Made by a program: the position numbers and the translations under genes | From: M0108 sp044228695 | GTDB lineage: Bacteria; Pseudomonadota; Gammaproteobacteria; Chromatiales; Chromatiaceae | Assembly (NCBI GenBank): GCA_044228695.1 | Contig: JBGAUK010000004.1 | Span: 29,361-93,360 of the forward strand | DNA: 64,000 bases | Direction: 5' to 3' | Notes under the pieces: generated by a model | What the model was told of the DNA's origin: nothing | Databases searched by the model: none | The model's input: only the letters and a program-made list of their open reading frames with translations | Shown: positions 1-7,402 of the stretch, piece by piece | Layout of the letters: every line of letters begins with the position of its first letter | Numbering within the stretch: position 1 is the first letter of the stretch

Positions 1-187
1 AGGGCAGGATGAGCAGCAGGAGGGCCAGGACACCCCACCAGCGGGCATCACCCCAGAGACGGTTTTCCAGGGCCTGGGCCAGCCAGCCGAAGCCGATCAG
101 GGGGTGAAAGCGGCGCGGCTCCCCCAGCCAGGCGTCGAGGGCCAGGGCCAGAGGCAGGATGAGGGCGCTGGTCATGCCGCCGCTCAT
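1..187 (-). CDS. cbiB: Adenosylcobinamide-phosphate synthase CbiB, N-terminal part (cut by window edge)
   Basis: CbiB/CobD is an inner-membrane enzyme that joins the aminopropanol arm to adenosylcobyric acid. Only the first ~62 residues are inside the window. They start MSGGMTSALILPLALALDAW and continue with LGEPRRFHPLIGFGWLAQALE. This matches the family's hydrophobic N-terminus followed by the D-x-x-L-G-(D/E)-P-R-x-x-x-H-P signature. The ATG at 187 overlaps the TGA of cbiH (ATGA), so the two are translationally coupled. A second in-frame ATG lies at 175. The family call rests on the motif and the operon position; the rest of the protein cannot be checked. Confidence 0.85.
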   Translation of the reverse strand, partial: MSGGMTSALILPLALALDAWLGEPRRFHPLIGFGWLAQALENRLWGDARWWGVLALLLLILP

Positions 188-1674
188 GTCGTCGCAACCG
201 TCAGGGTCCGCCAGGCCTGGAAGAAGGCCTCTTCGGCCTGGGGATCCAGACCCCGCTCGGTGGCAACCAGCGCCAGGGTCAGGATAGCCTCATCCGCCGC
301 GTCGAGGAAATGGACCTCGCGCCGCTGGTCGCCCTGGCGGAGGAACCAGGCTTGGGCGATACGCGCGGCGTCGAAGCGCAAGCAGGACCCTGGGGTTGCT
401 AGGGTCAGCCAGCCGTTCCGCCCACTCTCACCCCCATCCGCGTCCCGGCTGAAGCATGGGGATCCGGCCTTCCAGGAGGGAATGCCTTCGCCCCCCTTCG
501 CATCCTGGTTGAAGGCGAAGCACTCCAGCCGCCATTCCGCCATCAGACCCGCCGGACTCTGGATCTCCAGCCTAACCGGCCCCCAGGCCGGGATTGCCCG
601 CAACAGCGACTGCTCGGCGCCAACCCTGACCTGGGCCGCGACCAGACCAGCCGCGTCCTCGGCCTGGCGGTTGGCCAGGCCGCCAGCCTCCCTGGCCCCG
701 GCTAGCTCGATGGCCTGGAGGAGTTCTCCCAGGGGAACCTCGCGGTCCCGCGCCAACGCCGCCAGCGATCCCCCTTGGATTTGCCCGAGCTGCTCGCGGA
801 TCGCGGCCTGCCAGCCTTCCAGGCCTAGGCTCAGGGATCGACCGGCCCGCTCGCCTGATCTGGGGTCGCCGGTGATGGCGTCGTACTTTTGGGCATAGCC
901 GCGCGGCGTGACCATGAGCCCATCCTGGACGTAGGTGCTGGCGTTGCCGATCAGGACCGTGGACAGCATGCCGATTTGGGCCTCCGTCAGGGCGCTGAGG
1001 TGGGTCAGATGAACCGCCTGGTCCTCGCGGTAGGCGGATTTGACGATGGCCACCGGCGTTTCGGGTTGGCGATGGCGCAGGAGAATCCGCTGGGCCTCGA
1101 CCAGGTGCCGGGTCCGCCGGCCACTGCGCGGGTTGTAGAGGGCGATCACGAAGTCGCCGCGCGCCGCGGCCGCGAGCCGCTTGGCGATGACGGGCCAGGG
1201 GGTCAGGAGGTCGGAGAGGGAGATGGAGCAGAAATCATGGGTCAGGGGCGCCCCGACCAGGGAGGCGCAGGCGGAGAGGGAGGTGATGCCGGGTATCACC
1301 TCGACCTCGATGTCTCCTCCGGGGTGCCAGCCGGAGCGTAGCAGCACCTCGTAAGTGGGGCCGGCCATGCCATAGACGCCGATGTCGCCGGAGGAGATGA
1401 GGGCCACGCGCCGACCGGCCTGGGCATACTCATAGGCCGCCACGCAGCGGTCGATCTCCTCCGTCATGCCCTTGCGGATGACCTCCTGATCGGTCAGGAG
1501 ATGCTGGATCAGCTTGATGTAGGTGCCATAGCCAATGATCACCTCGGCCTCGGCCAGGGCCTGGCGGGCGCGCAGGCTCAGGTAATCCTCGGCGCCAGGG
1601 CCCAGGCCCACCAGGAATATCTTGCCCCGGGTGGCGGGTACTAGGGTCGAATCCGCCAATGCACCTTCATTCAT
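184..1674 (-). CDS. cbiH: Precorrin-3B C17-methyltransferase CbiH/CobJ with long C-terminal extension
   Basis: This SAM-dependent tetrapyrrole methylase drives C17 methylation and ring contraction in the cobalamin pathway. It has 496 residues. Residues ~15-255 form the methylase domain, with the glycine-rich VGLGPG loop near the start, the SSGDIGVYGMAG substrate segment, PGITSLSACAS and ALYNPRS. The family usually ends near residue 250-260. Here about 230 further residues follow. Their pattern (a short helical region with ALAREVPLGELLQAIE-like spacing, then an alternating beta pattern) recalls HutX/ChuX haem-utilisation proteins, but this is inference. Residues ~378-418 look like a repeat insertion. 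I chose the ATG at 1674, which overlaps the cobE-like stop by 8 nt, because the longer reading frame only shadows the upstream gene. Confidence 0.9.
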   Translation of the reverse strand: MNEGALADSTLVPATRGKIFLVGLGPGAEDYLSLRARQALAEAEVIIGYGTYIKLIQHLLTDQEVIRKGMTEEIDRCVAAYEYAQAGRRVALISSGDIGVYGMAGPTYEVLLRSGWHPGGDIEVEVIPGITSLSACASLVGAPLTHDFCSISLSDLLTPWPVIAKRLAAAARGDFVIALYNPRSGRRTRHLVEAQRILLRHRQPETPVAIVKSAYREDQAVHLTHLSALTEAQIGMLSTVLIGNASTYVQDGLMVTPRGYAQKYDAITGDPRSGERAGRSLSLGLEGWQAAIREQLGQIQGGSLAALARDREVPLGELLQAIELAGAREAGGLANRQAEDAAGLVAAQVRVGAEQSLLRAIPAWGPVRLEIQSPAGLMAEWRLECFAFNQDAKGGEGIPSWKAGSPCFSRDADGGESGRNGWLTLATPGSCLRFDAARIAQAWFLRQGDQRREVHFLDAADEAILTLALVATERGLDPQAEEAFFQAWRTLTVATT

Positions 1675-2071
1675 GGATGCGACTCCAGGCGATGGAGACC
1701 GTGGCGTTCTTGCCATCGGGGCCCCGGAATTTGAATTTTTCCAGCACCAGATCTTCCATCCGGCCGTTCGCGGCCAACAGGGCCGCGGCCTCCGCGACTG
1801 CGGGCGTCCCCATGTGGGCAAGGACCGTCGCGGACGGGTTGGGCACCGGGACCTGGGCCAGTTCGGCGGCGCTGAAGAGGCGCAGGGGCCAGCCCTGTTC
1901 CGCAGCGAGGAGGAGGATAGCCGCTTCGTCATGTTTTTTATCGATGGTGGCCAGGGTCGCGACCGCGACCGGCTCCAGATGGACGCTGGCCAGGGCCTGC
2001 GTGACCGCCGTGCGCAAGGTCTCGGGGGCGGTGCCCCGATCGCAGCCGACGCCCAGGGTGACGCGCCTCAT
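1667..2071 (-). CDS. cobE: CobE-like / CbiG C-terminal domain protein
   Basis: This 134-residue protein matches the C-terminal domain of CbiG, which exists as stand-alone CobE in other organisms. It starts MRRVTLGVGCDRGTAPETL. The G-(V/I)-G-C-x-R-G-T segment near the start and the PAVAEAAALLAA segment near residue 90 are the family's conserved patches. The domain takes part in opening the delta-lactone ring of cobalt-precorrin-5A. Its ATG (2071) overlaps the cbiG TGA by 4 nt and its stop overlaps cbiH by 8 nt. The two pieces of a classical CbiG are thus made as separate but coupled polypeptides. Confidence 0.85.
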   Translation of the reverse strand: MRRVTLGVGCDRGTAPETLRTAVTQALASVHLEPVAVATLATIDKKHDEAAILLLAAEQGWPLRLFSAAELAQVPVPNPSATVLAHMGTPAVAEAAALLAANGRMEDLVLEKFKFRGPDGKNATVSIAWSRIHE

Positions 2072-2982
2072 GGCTGATCCTCGGGTGGCCGATACACCAC
2101 CAGGCGCTCCGCGAAGCGTTGCCACAGGTCCGGGGAGATGGCGCGGCGCGTCACCCAGAGCAGGCCCCGAAAGGCCTCCGGGTCGATCTCCTCGAAGCGC
2201 GCGAAGACCTGGATATTGGCCGGCGGGGGCGTCGCGCGGCGCCACCAGTCGCGGCGGCCGGCCTCCTGCACCAGGGCGATGGGCTCGCCATTGACGACAT
2301 GAGCGGAGACGCGGGTGACGTTGATCTTGGGGGCCTCCAGGCGCCAGCCCAGTTCCCTGCCCAGGAGATCGACGGCGAGGGTTTGGCCGACATCCGAGGC
2401 GGTAGTCAGCACGGCGGTGGCGCCGAGCAGGGCCGCCAAGTGCTCGGCGAAGGCATTTGCCCCGCCCACATGGCCGGACAAGGCGGGGATGACGAAGCGC
2501 CCGGCCTCGTCCACCACCAGCACGCCGGGGTCCTGGTGCTTGGATTGGAGGTGGGGGGCGATGAGGCGGATGACGGCTCCCAGGGAGACGAAAAAGACGA
2601 TCTGGTCATAGGTCGCGAAGAGGGCGCCAATCTGGTCCTTCAGGGCATCTGGGTAGGGGCTGAGGCGGAGGCTTGGGCCAGGCGTGCTGGTGGGGGCGTC
2701 ATCCGCCGGGGGGCCGTAGGAGCCGAGCCCCCTCGGCGACCGGTGGTGTTCAGCCGCAGTCAGGTCGGACGGTGTCGTTCCCAGCCCGGCGGATCCCGCC
2801 GCGACCATGGCGAATTTGGCGGCGACGATCAGGTCCACCTGGGTGGTGATTGCGCTCGGCGGGGCCGTGGAAGCCAGAAGGACAGGGCTGGCGGCCACCA
2901 GCCGTCGGGCCAGGGCGCCGGCCTGTTGGGCTCCGCGGCGCGTGATGGCTACCAGGGCTATCCGCCCCGTTGGCATCCTCAT
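2068..2982 (-). CDS. cbiG: Cobalt-precorrin-5A hydrolase CbiG, N-terminal and central domains
   Basis: CbiG hydrolyses the ring-A lactone of cobalt-precorrin-5A and releases acetaldehyde (anaerobic B12 route). The 304-residue product has the N-terminal domain and the central domain. The central domain shows FFVSLGAVIRLIAPHLQSKH, then DPGVLVVDEAGRFVIPALSGHVGGAN, the family's best signature, then LTTASDVGQTLAVDLLG. The C-terminal domain is encoded by the next gene. Residues ~61-97 form a proline/glycine-rich stretch that is absent from typical CbiG and looks inserted. The start at 2982 overlaps the cbiL TGA (ATGA); a second ATG lies at 2976. Confidence 0.92.
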   Translation of the reverse strand: MRMPTGRIALVAITRRGAQQAGALARRLVAASPVLLASTAPPSAITTQVDLIVAAKFAMVAAGSAGLGTTPSDLTAAEHHRSPRGLGSYGPPADDAPTSTPGPSLRLSPYPDALKDQIGALFATYDQIVFFVSLGAVIRLIAPHLQSKHQDPGVLVVDEAGRFVIPALSGHVGGANAFAEHLAALLGATAVLTTASDVGQTLAVDLLGRELGWRLEAPKINVTRVSAHVVNGEPIALVQEAGRRDWWRRATPPPANIQVFARFEEIDPEAFRGLLWVTRRAISPDLWQRFAERLVVYRPPEDQP

Positions 2983-3818
2983 GCGGTCGCCTCGTCCCGG
3001 GCCGCCGGATGACGGCAGCCGCGCAGCATCTCGCCCTTGGGCCGGTTGGGGTTGTGGACCAGGAGGAGGGACAGGTAGTTGACGGTCTCGTGGCGAATCT
3101 GAGTCAGATCCCGGACCGTCCGCTCCTCGGGGCAGCCCACCTTTTCCACGAAGCTGGAGTAGGGCAGCAGGCCGCGTCTCTCCAGCAGCCCGATGATGTC
3201 ACCCAGCAGGGGTTTGACCTTGAGCAGGACCAGGGAGTCGAACTCGTCCAGCAGGTGATCGATGGTGTGGACGCCATATCCGGCGGGGAGGATGGCCAGG
3301 GTATCGTCCGCGTCCGCCAGGGCCAGACCCAGGTGCGCGGCGGCGGCCTGGTAGGAGGTGACCCCAGCCACCACCTCCACCCGGATCTCAGCATCCAGGG
3401 CGGTGACGGTGCGCGCCAGGTGGCCGAAGGTGGAATAGGTGGAGGCATCGCCTTCCACCAGGAAACAGACATCCCGCCCCGCCTCGAGCTGTTCCAGGAC
3501 GCTGTGAGCCGCCGCCAGCCAGTGTTTGGCCAGGATCTCGGCGTTGTGGGTCATGGGGAAACAGAGGGGGATGGCCGCATCCGGCACCGCCAGCCCGGCG
3601 CGCTGGGCGATGTCCAGGGCGAAGCTGTCCCCGCCCGGCTTGCGCACCGGGTAGGTCCAGAGGCCGTCCCCCGTCAGCAACTCCCAGGCCCGGCGGGTGA
3701 TGAGACCCGGATCGCCGGGGCCCAGGCTGACGCCCCGGAGGTAGCCCTTGGCCCTGGCCCCGGGGCTCGCGACGGGGTGGTCCACAGCCAGGCCGATCTC
3801 CTGATCCTTAACGGTCAT
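2979..3818 (-). CDS. cbiL: Precorrin-2 / cobalt-factor II C20-methyltransferase CbiL/CobI
   Basis: This SAM-dependent methylase acts at C20 of precorrin-2 or its cobalt form. The 279 residues start MTVKDQEIGLAVDHPVASPG, and the methylase fold begins at YLRGVSLGPGDPGLITRRA. Further marks are CFPMT, CFLVEGDASTYSTFGHLA and VEVVAGVTSYQAAAAHLG. The length is slightly above the usual ~230-260 because of the N-terminal leader and a C-terminal basic tail. The ATG at 3818 overlaps the cbiET stop by 11 nt. The 105 in-frame bases further upstream are only a shadow of cbiET. Confidence 0.92.
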   Translation of the reverse strand: MTVKDQEIGLAVDHPVASPGARAKGYLRGVSLGPGDPGLITRRAWELLTGDGLWTYPVRKPGGDSFALDIAQRAGLAVPDAAIPLCFPMTHNAEILAKHWLAAAHSVLEQLEAGRDVCFLVEGDASTYSTFGHLARTVTALDAEIRVEVVAGVTSYQAAAAHLGLALADADDTLAILPAGYGVHTIDHLLDEFDSLVLLKVKPLLGDIIGLLERRGLLPYSSFVEKVGCPEERTVRDLTQIRHETVNYLSLLLVHNPNRPKGEMLRGCRHPAARDEATA

Positions 3819-5292
3819 GGCAGTCGACCGGGGTGGCGGCCAGGATCCACACCGGGTTCTCGGGGACCAGGCGGTGCATGTCAAGGATGGGCTGGCCGCG
3901 GGAGGCCTGGAGCTGGGTGACATCCCAGCGGGCTTGCAGGGTCTTGAGTTCAGTCATGGCGAGGTGCAGGTTCTCGAAGGTGACAAAATTCATCACCAGC
4001 CAGCCCTCGGCCCGCAGGCGGGTCAGGACGAGCTGGATCAAGGCGGCGAGTTGCCCCCCGGAACCGCCGATGAAGACAGCGTCGGGGTCCGGCCAGTCCG
4101 CCAGGCCCTGGGGGGCCAGGCCCTGGAGCAGGCGGTAATTGGGGACGCCGAGGCGGCGGCGATTCTCCCGGGCGATGGCGGCATCCTCGGGGTTCTTTTC
4201 GATGGCGTGGACGAAGCCCAGGGGGCAGAGGCGCGCCGCCTCCAGACCCACGGCGCCGGAGCCCGCGCCGATGTCCCAGACAATGCTGTCGGCGCGCAGT
4301 TGCAGGCGGGCCAGGGACAGGGCGCGGGCCTCGCGCTTGGTGATCAGGCCCCGGTCGGGCTGGCGCTGATGGAACTGCTCGTCCGCCAGCCCGAAGAGGA
4401 CCGGGGCGGGGGGGGGTGCCTGGCGGGTCAGGATGACCAGATTGGGCTCGGCAAAGGTCATGGCGGCGGCCTGGACCAGGGCGCAATCGGCGATCACCTG
4501 CTCGTCGGGCTGGCGCAGGCGCGCGGCCACCGTCATGCGGAAGTCGGCCCCTAGGCCTTCCTGGACTAGCATGCGGGCGATGCGGTCCGGGCTGTTGGCC
4601 GGGCTGGTGAGAATGGCCAGGGTTGCGGTGACGGGGCTAGGTCCAGGTAAGCCGACGCGATCAGGGTTGGGAACCTGATCGGAAGGTAACACTTCAGCCC
4701 CCCCGACTGCCGGGTCTGGCTCCCTCCCCCCTTGCGGGGGAGGGTTGGGGAGAGGGGGCTGAAGGCTTACACCAGGACCGGAGCCCTTAGCAGGAGCGGC
4801 TTCCGGATACTGGAGGGCCCGCATGATGGGGTAGAGCCCGTGTTCCGGTCCCGCGCCCTCCCACCACTCGCCGCAATCCCGGCCGTGGACGGAGATGACG
4901 CTGAGGTCCTGCCAGGCGAGGCCAAGGCGGGCGCAGGCGACCTGGAGCGTGGAGAGGTTAGGGAGGATTTCGAGGGGCAGGTCCGGGAGCCGGGCGCGCA
5001 GGTAGCCGGCGATGCCATGGAAGAGGGGATCGCCGGTGGCAAGGACCACCACCCGCCTGCCGGCCGCCAGCGCCGCGCGGATCCAGGCCGGGACGCTGCC
5101 CAGATAGCCCGTCAGGTCGCGGCGCTCGGCCTGGGGTGCCAGGTGAGCCGCACAGAGGTTCAAGAGGCGGGTGCCGCCGATAACCAGGTCCGCCGCTTGG
5201 AGATGAGCCAGGGCTGCGGCGGTCAGGCCGGCGGGGCCGTCGTCCAGGAGGCCGATGATTTGGCAGGGGTCGGCAGGGGATGGATCAGACAT
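3808..5292 (-). CDS. cbiET: Bifunctional cobalt-precorrin-7 C5-methyltransferase / precorrin-6B C15-methylase-decarboxylase CbiET
   Basis: Fused CbiE and CbiT domains (494 residues) methylate C5 and C15 and decarboxylate the acetate on ring C. CbiE (about 1-240) shows ADLVIGGTRLL, ATGDPLFHGIAGYL and PNLSTLQVACARLGLAW. CbiT (about 300-490) begins at RGLITKREARALSLARLQL, then has the SAM-binding VWDIGAGSGAVGLEAARL and the AVFIGGSGGQL segment. Between them, residues ~176-200 encode a repeat-derived insertion (PPLPNPPPQGGRE), so the linker is longer than in usual CobL. The ATG at 5292 overlaps the cbiD stop by 8 nt. Confidence 0.93.
   Translation of the reverse strand: MSDPSPADPCQIIGLLDDGPAGLTAAALAHLQAADLVIGGTRLLNLCAAHLAPQAERRDLTGYLGSVPAWIRAALAAGRRVVVLATGDPLFHGIAGYLRARLPDLPLEILPNLSTLQVACARLGLAWQDLSVISVHGRDCGEWWEGAGPEHGLYPIMRALQYPEAAPAKGSGPGVSLQPPLPNPPPQGGREPDPAVGGAEVLPSDQVPNPDRVGLPGPSPVTATLAILTSPANSPDRIARMLVQEGLGADFRMTVAARLRQPDEQVIADCALVQAAAMTFAEPNLVILTRQAPPPAPVLFGLADEQFHQRQPDRGLITKREARALSLARLQLRADSIVWDIGAGSGAVGLEAARLCPLGFVHAIEKNPEDAAIARENRRRLGVPNYRLLQGLAPQGLADWPDPDAVFIGGSGGQLAALIQLVLTRLRAEGWLVMNFVTFENLHLAMTELKTLQARWDVTQLQASRGQPILDMHRLVPENPVWILAATPVDCHDR
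4692..4764. repeat. Palindromic GC-rich repeat inside cbiET (copy A)
   Basis: The ends CTTCAGCCCCC and GGGGGCTGAAG form an inverted repeat around a core (4719-4757). The reverse complement of that core matches the repeat at 5312-5350 over about 38 bases. It stays in frame with cbiET and adds the PPLPNPPPQGGREP segment. The orientation is opposite to the copies in cbiD and cbiA. REP-like or Rickettsia-type palindromic elements are the closest known analogy. Confidence 0.75.
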
Positions 5293-6499
5293 CGCTCTGT
5301 AACCCTTCGGACCCCTCTCCCCAACCCTCCCCCGCAAGGGGGGAGGGAGCCGGAGATGGTGTGCTGCCATTGGCAGGGGCCGCTGGGGCCGACGCCGCAG
5401 TGGCGATCTGCTCCCGCCCCTCGAAATCGCAGACCATGACCTGGAGCGCAAATTGGCCGGGATAGCGCGCGGTCAGGGTTCGCACTAAACGCTGGGCCAG
5501 GGCCTGGTGAAAGGCCGGGCTCAGGCCCAGCTCGGCCAGGCGCTCCGCCGCGTAACGCGCGGTCTCGGCCTGGCGGATGTCCGCGCAGACCTCGGCGGGC
5601 GCCCCGCACTCCTGGGCCAGTTCCGCCAGCAGGCCCCGATCCACCTCGGCGCGCCGGGCGTGGGTGAGAGTCTCGCCCTGGGCCATCTTGGCGAGCTTGC
5701 CCACCATGCAGCCGATGACGACCCGGCGGATGCCCTGCTTGACGGCGGTGTCCAGGGCGGCGCCGGTGAAGTCCCCCATCTGCACGAAACAGGCGGGGGC
5801 CAGATGGGGCAGGGCCCGCATGACGAACTTCTCGGTGCGCCCGCCGGTAGTGAGGACCAGGGTGTCCTGGCCCTGGGCGGCGGCGACCTCGATGCCCTGG
5901 ACCACGCTGGCGCGAAAGGAGGCGGTGGAATAGGGGCGCACGATGCCGGAGGTGCCGAGGATGGAGATGCCCCCCAGGATGCCGAGGCGGGGGTTGAGGG
6001 TCTTTAACGCCATCTGGTCGCCGCCGGGTACCGAAATGGTCACCTCCAGCCCCTGCGCCGCCAGCCAGTGACCGGCGGCGGCGCGGACGTTGTCCTCGAT
6101 GTTCCGGCGCGGCACCGGATTGATGGCCGGGCCCCCGACCGTCAGCCCCAGGCCGGGCAGGGTGACGGTGCCGATGCCGGGGCCACCCTGGAGGCGGACC
6201 TCCCCAGGGGCCTGCGGCAGGGGGCGGATATCGGCGGTGAGATGGGCACCGTTGGTGCAGTCCGGGTCGTCACCCGCGTCCTTGACCACCACGGCGTGGG
6301 CCAAACCCTTTTCCAGGCGGCCATTGCTCACGGCAAAGCTGGCCCATTGGCCGTTGGGGAGCAGGCAGACAATCTGTTCCGGCACCCGGCCTGTGATGAG
6401 CCCCACCACCGCCGCCCGGGCGGCGGCGGCGGCACAGGCGCCCGTGGTGAAGCCGGTACGCAGGCCCCGCCGTCGCTTCTCCGGCGCCATCATGACCAT
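5285..6499 (-). CDS. cbiD: Cobalt-precorrin-5B C1-methyltransferase CbiD
   Basis: CbiD methylates C1 of cobalt-precorrin-5B and defines the anaerobic (early cobalt) pathway. It has 404 residues. The start has the highly conserved LRTGFTTGACAAAAARAA, followed by VVVKDAGDDPDCTNGAHL, GGPGIGTVTLPGL, INPVPRRNIEDNV and GILGGISILGTSGIVRPYS. All are strong family signatures. Three near-adjacent starts exist (6499, 6493, 6490). The last ~25 residues (GSTPSPAPSPLAGEGWGEG and following) are encoded by a palindromic repeat and are not part of the normal protein. The stop overlaps cbiET by 8 nt. Confidence 0.95.
   Translation of the reverse strand: MVMMAPEKRRRGLRTGFTTGACAAAAARAAVVGLITGRVPEQIVCLLPNGQWASFAVSNGRLEKGLAHAVVVKDAGDDPDCTNGAHLTADIRPLPQAPGEVRLQGGPGIGTVTLPGLGLTVGGPAINPVPRRNIEDNVRAAAGHWLAAQGLEVTISVPGGDQMALKTLNPRLGILGGISILGTSGIVRPYSTASFRASVVQGIEVAAAQGQDTLVLTTGGRTEKFVMRALPHLAPACFVQMGDFTGAALDTAVKQGIRRVVIGCMVGKLAKMAQGETLTHARRAEVDRGLLAELAQECGAPAEVCADIRQAETARYAAERLAELGLSPAFHQALAQRLVRTLTARYPGQFALQVMVCDFEGREQIATAASAPAAPANGSTPSPAPSPLAGEGWGEGSEGLQSDV
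5312..5350. repeat. Palindromic GC-rich repeat at the 3' end of cbiD (copy B)
   Basis: This core runs from CCCCTCTCCCCAACCCTCCC to AGGGGGGAGGGAGC. It matches the reverse complement of the copy in cbiET and closely resembles the copy in cbiA. It is translated as the CbiD tail PSPLAGEGWGEG. The self-complementary CTCCC...GGGAG arms can form a hairpin. Confidence 0.75.
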
Positions 6500-6697
6500 G
6501 CCGGGGGAGTCCGCGACTGGGGCGGATGAGCAGCCCGGGTGGTCTCGGCGGGCCTGGGGAGACCTGGCCAGGATGGCGGCGTGCGTACCGCGACCGGATC
6601 GGGATCGGGGTCAAGATCGACACCGACACCGACGTCCAGCCTCTGACCTAGCCTTCCGGTAGCCGGCATTGGGCAGACCCCTGGCCGCTGATGCTGG

Positions 6698-7402
6698 TCA
6701 AGCCGCATCCTGGGCCTCGGCCAGGGCCAGCAGGGCATGGATGGCGGCGACCACCAGGGTCGAACCGCCCTTGCGGCCCTGGGTCAGGATCCAGGGAATG
6801 TCCTGGATCTGGGCCAGGTCGGCCTTGGACTCGGCGGCGGAGACGAAGCCCACCGGCATGCCGATGATGAGGCTTGGCCGCGCCCCTTCTTCGCTCATCA
6901 GGCGCAGCACCTCCAGAAGGGCGGTCGGGGCATTGCCGATGCCGACGATGCCGCCGTCGATCAGGCCCAGGCGCCGGGCCTTGCGCATGGCCTGGACGGC
7001 ACGGGTGCTGTCCTCGGCGCGGGCCTGGCGGATGACGTCCTCGTCGTTGATGAATTGATGGATGTCGCCGCCGAAATGGGCCAGCCGGGGCCGGGAGACG
7101 CCGACCCGGATCATCTCGACATCCGCAACGATTGGCCGGCCTGCCCGCAGCGCGGCGATGCCGGCCTGGACCGCCGCCGGATGAAAGCGCGTCAGGCCAT
7201 TGAACTCAAAATCGGCGGAGGCGTGGATCAGGCGCCGTACCAGGGGCCATTGGTCGACGCTGTAGCCATGCGGCCCGGCCTCGCGATCGATGATGGCAAA
7301 GGAGGCGTGTTCGATGGTGCGGCCCGCCTGGGTCAGTTGCTCGGTGATCCTGGTGCTCATGTGGCTGCCGTCATTCATGTCCTTGGTTGGTCCCGGGCTC
7401 AA
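6698..7402 (-). CDS. cbiC: Precorrin-8X methylmutase CbiC/CobH (TTG start)
   Basis: CbiC moves the C11 methyl group to C12 to form (cobalt-)hydrogenobyrinate/cobyrinate. The 234-residue product shows HASADFEFNGLTRFHP, IVADVEMIRVGVSR, GIVGIGNAPTALLEVL and IIGMPVGFVSAAESK. These include the catalytic-region histidine and the GNAPTAL and MPVGFV patches of the family. The TTG at 7402 is preferred. It overlaps the cbiX TGA (TTGA), and a strong GGAGGTG lies at a standard distance before it. The in-frame ATGs at 7378 and 7360 have no convincing ribosome site. Confidence 0.92.
   Translation of the reverse strand: MSPGPTKDMNDGSHMSTRITEQLTQAGRTIEHASFAIIDREAGPHGYSVDQWPLVRRLIHASADFEFNGLTRFHPAAVQAGIAALRAGRPIVADVEMIRVGVSRPRLAHFGGDIHQFINDEDVIRQARAEDSTRAVQAMRKARRLGLIDGGIVGIGNAPTALLEVLRLMSEEGARPSLIIGMPVGFVSAAESKADLAQIQDIPWILTQGRKGGSTLVVAAIHALLALAEAQDAA

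Noticed and set aside
104..898. Plus-strand open frame of 264 codons opposite cbiH
   Set aside because: Arg/Ser/Ala/Pro-rich product without domains; it is the shadow of the strongly supported minus-strand cbiH, as are most long frames in this GC-rich DNA.
1675..1932. Longer cbiH start at 1932
   Set aside because: The extra 86 residues are the out-of-frame translation of the cobE-like gene.
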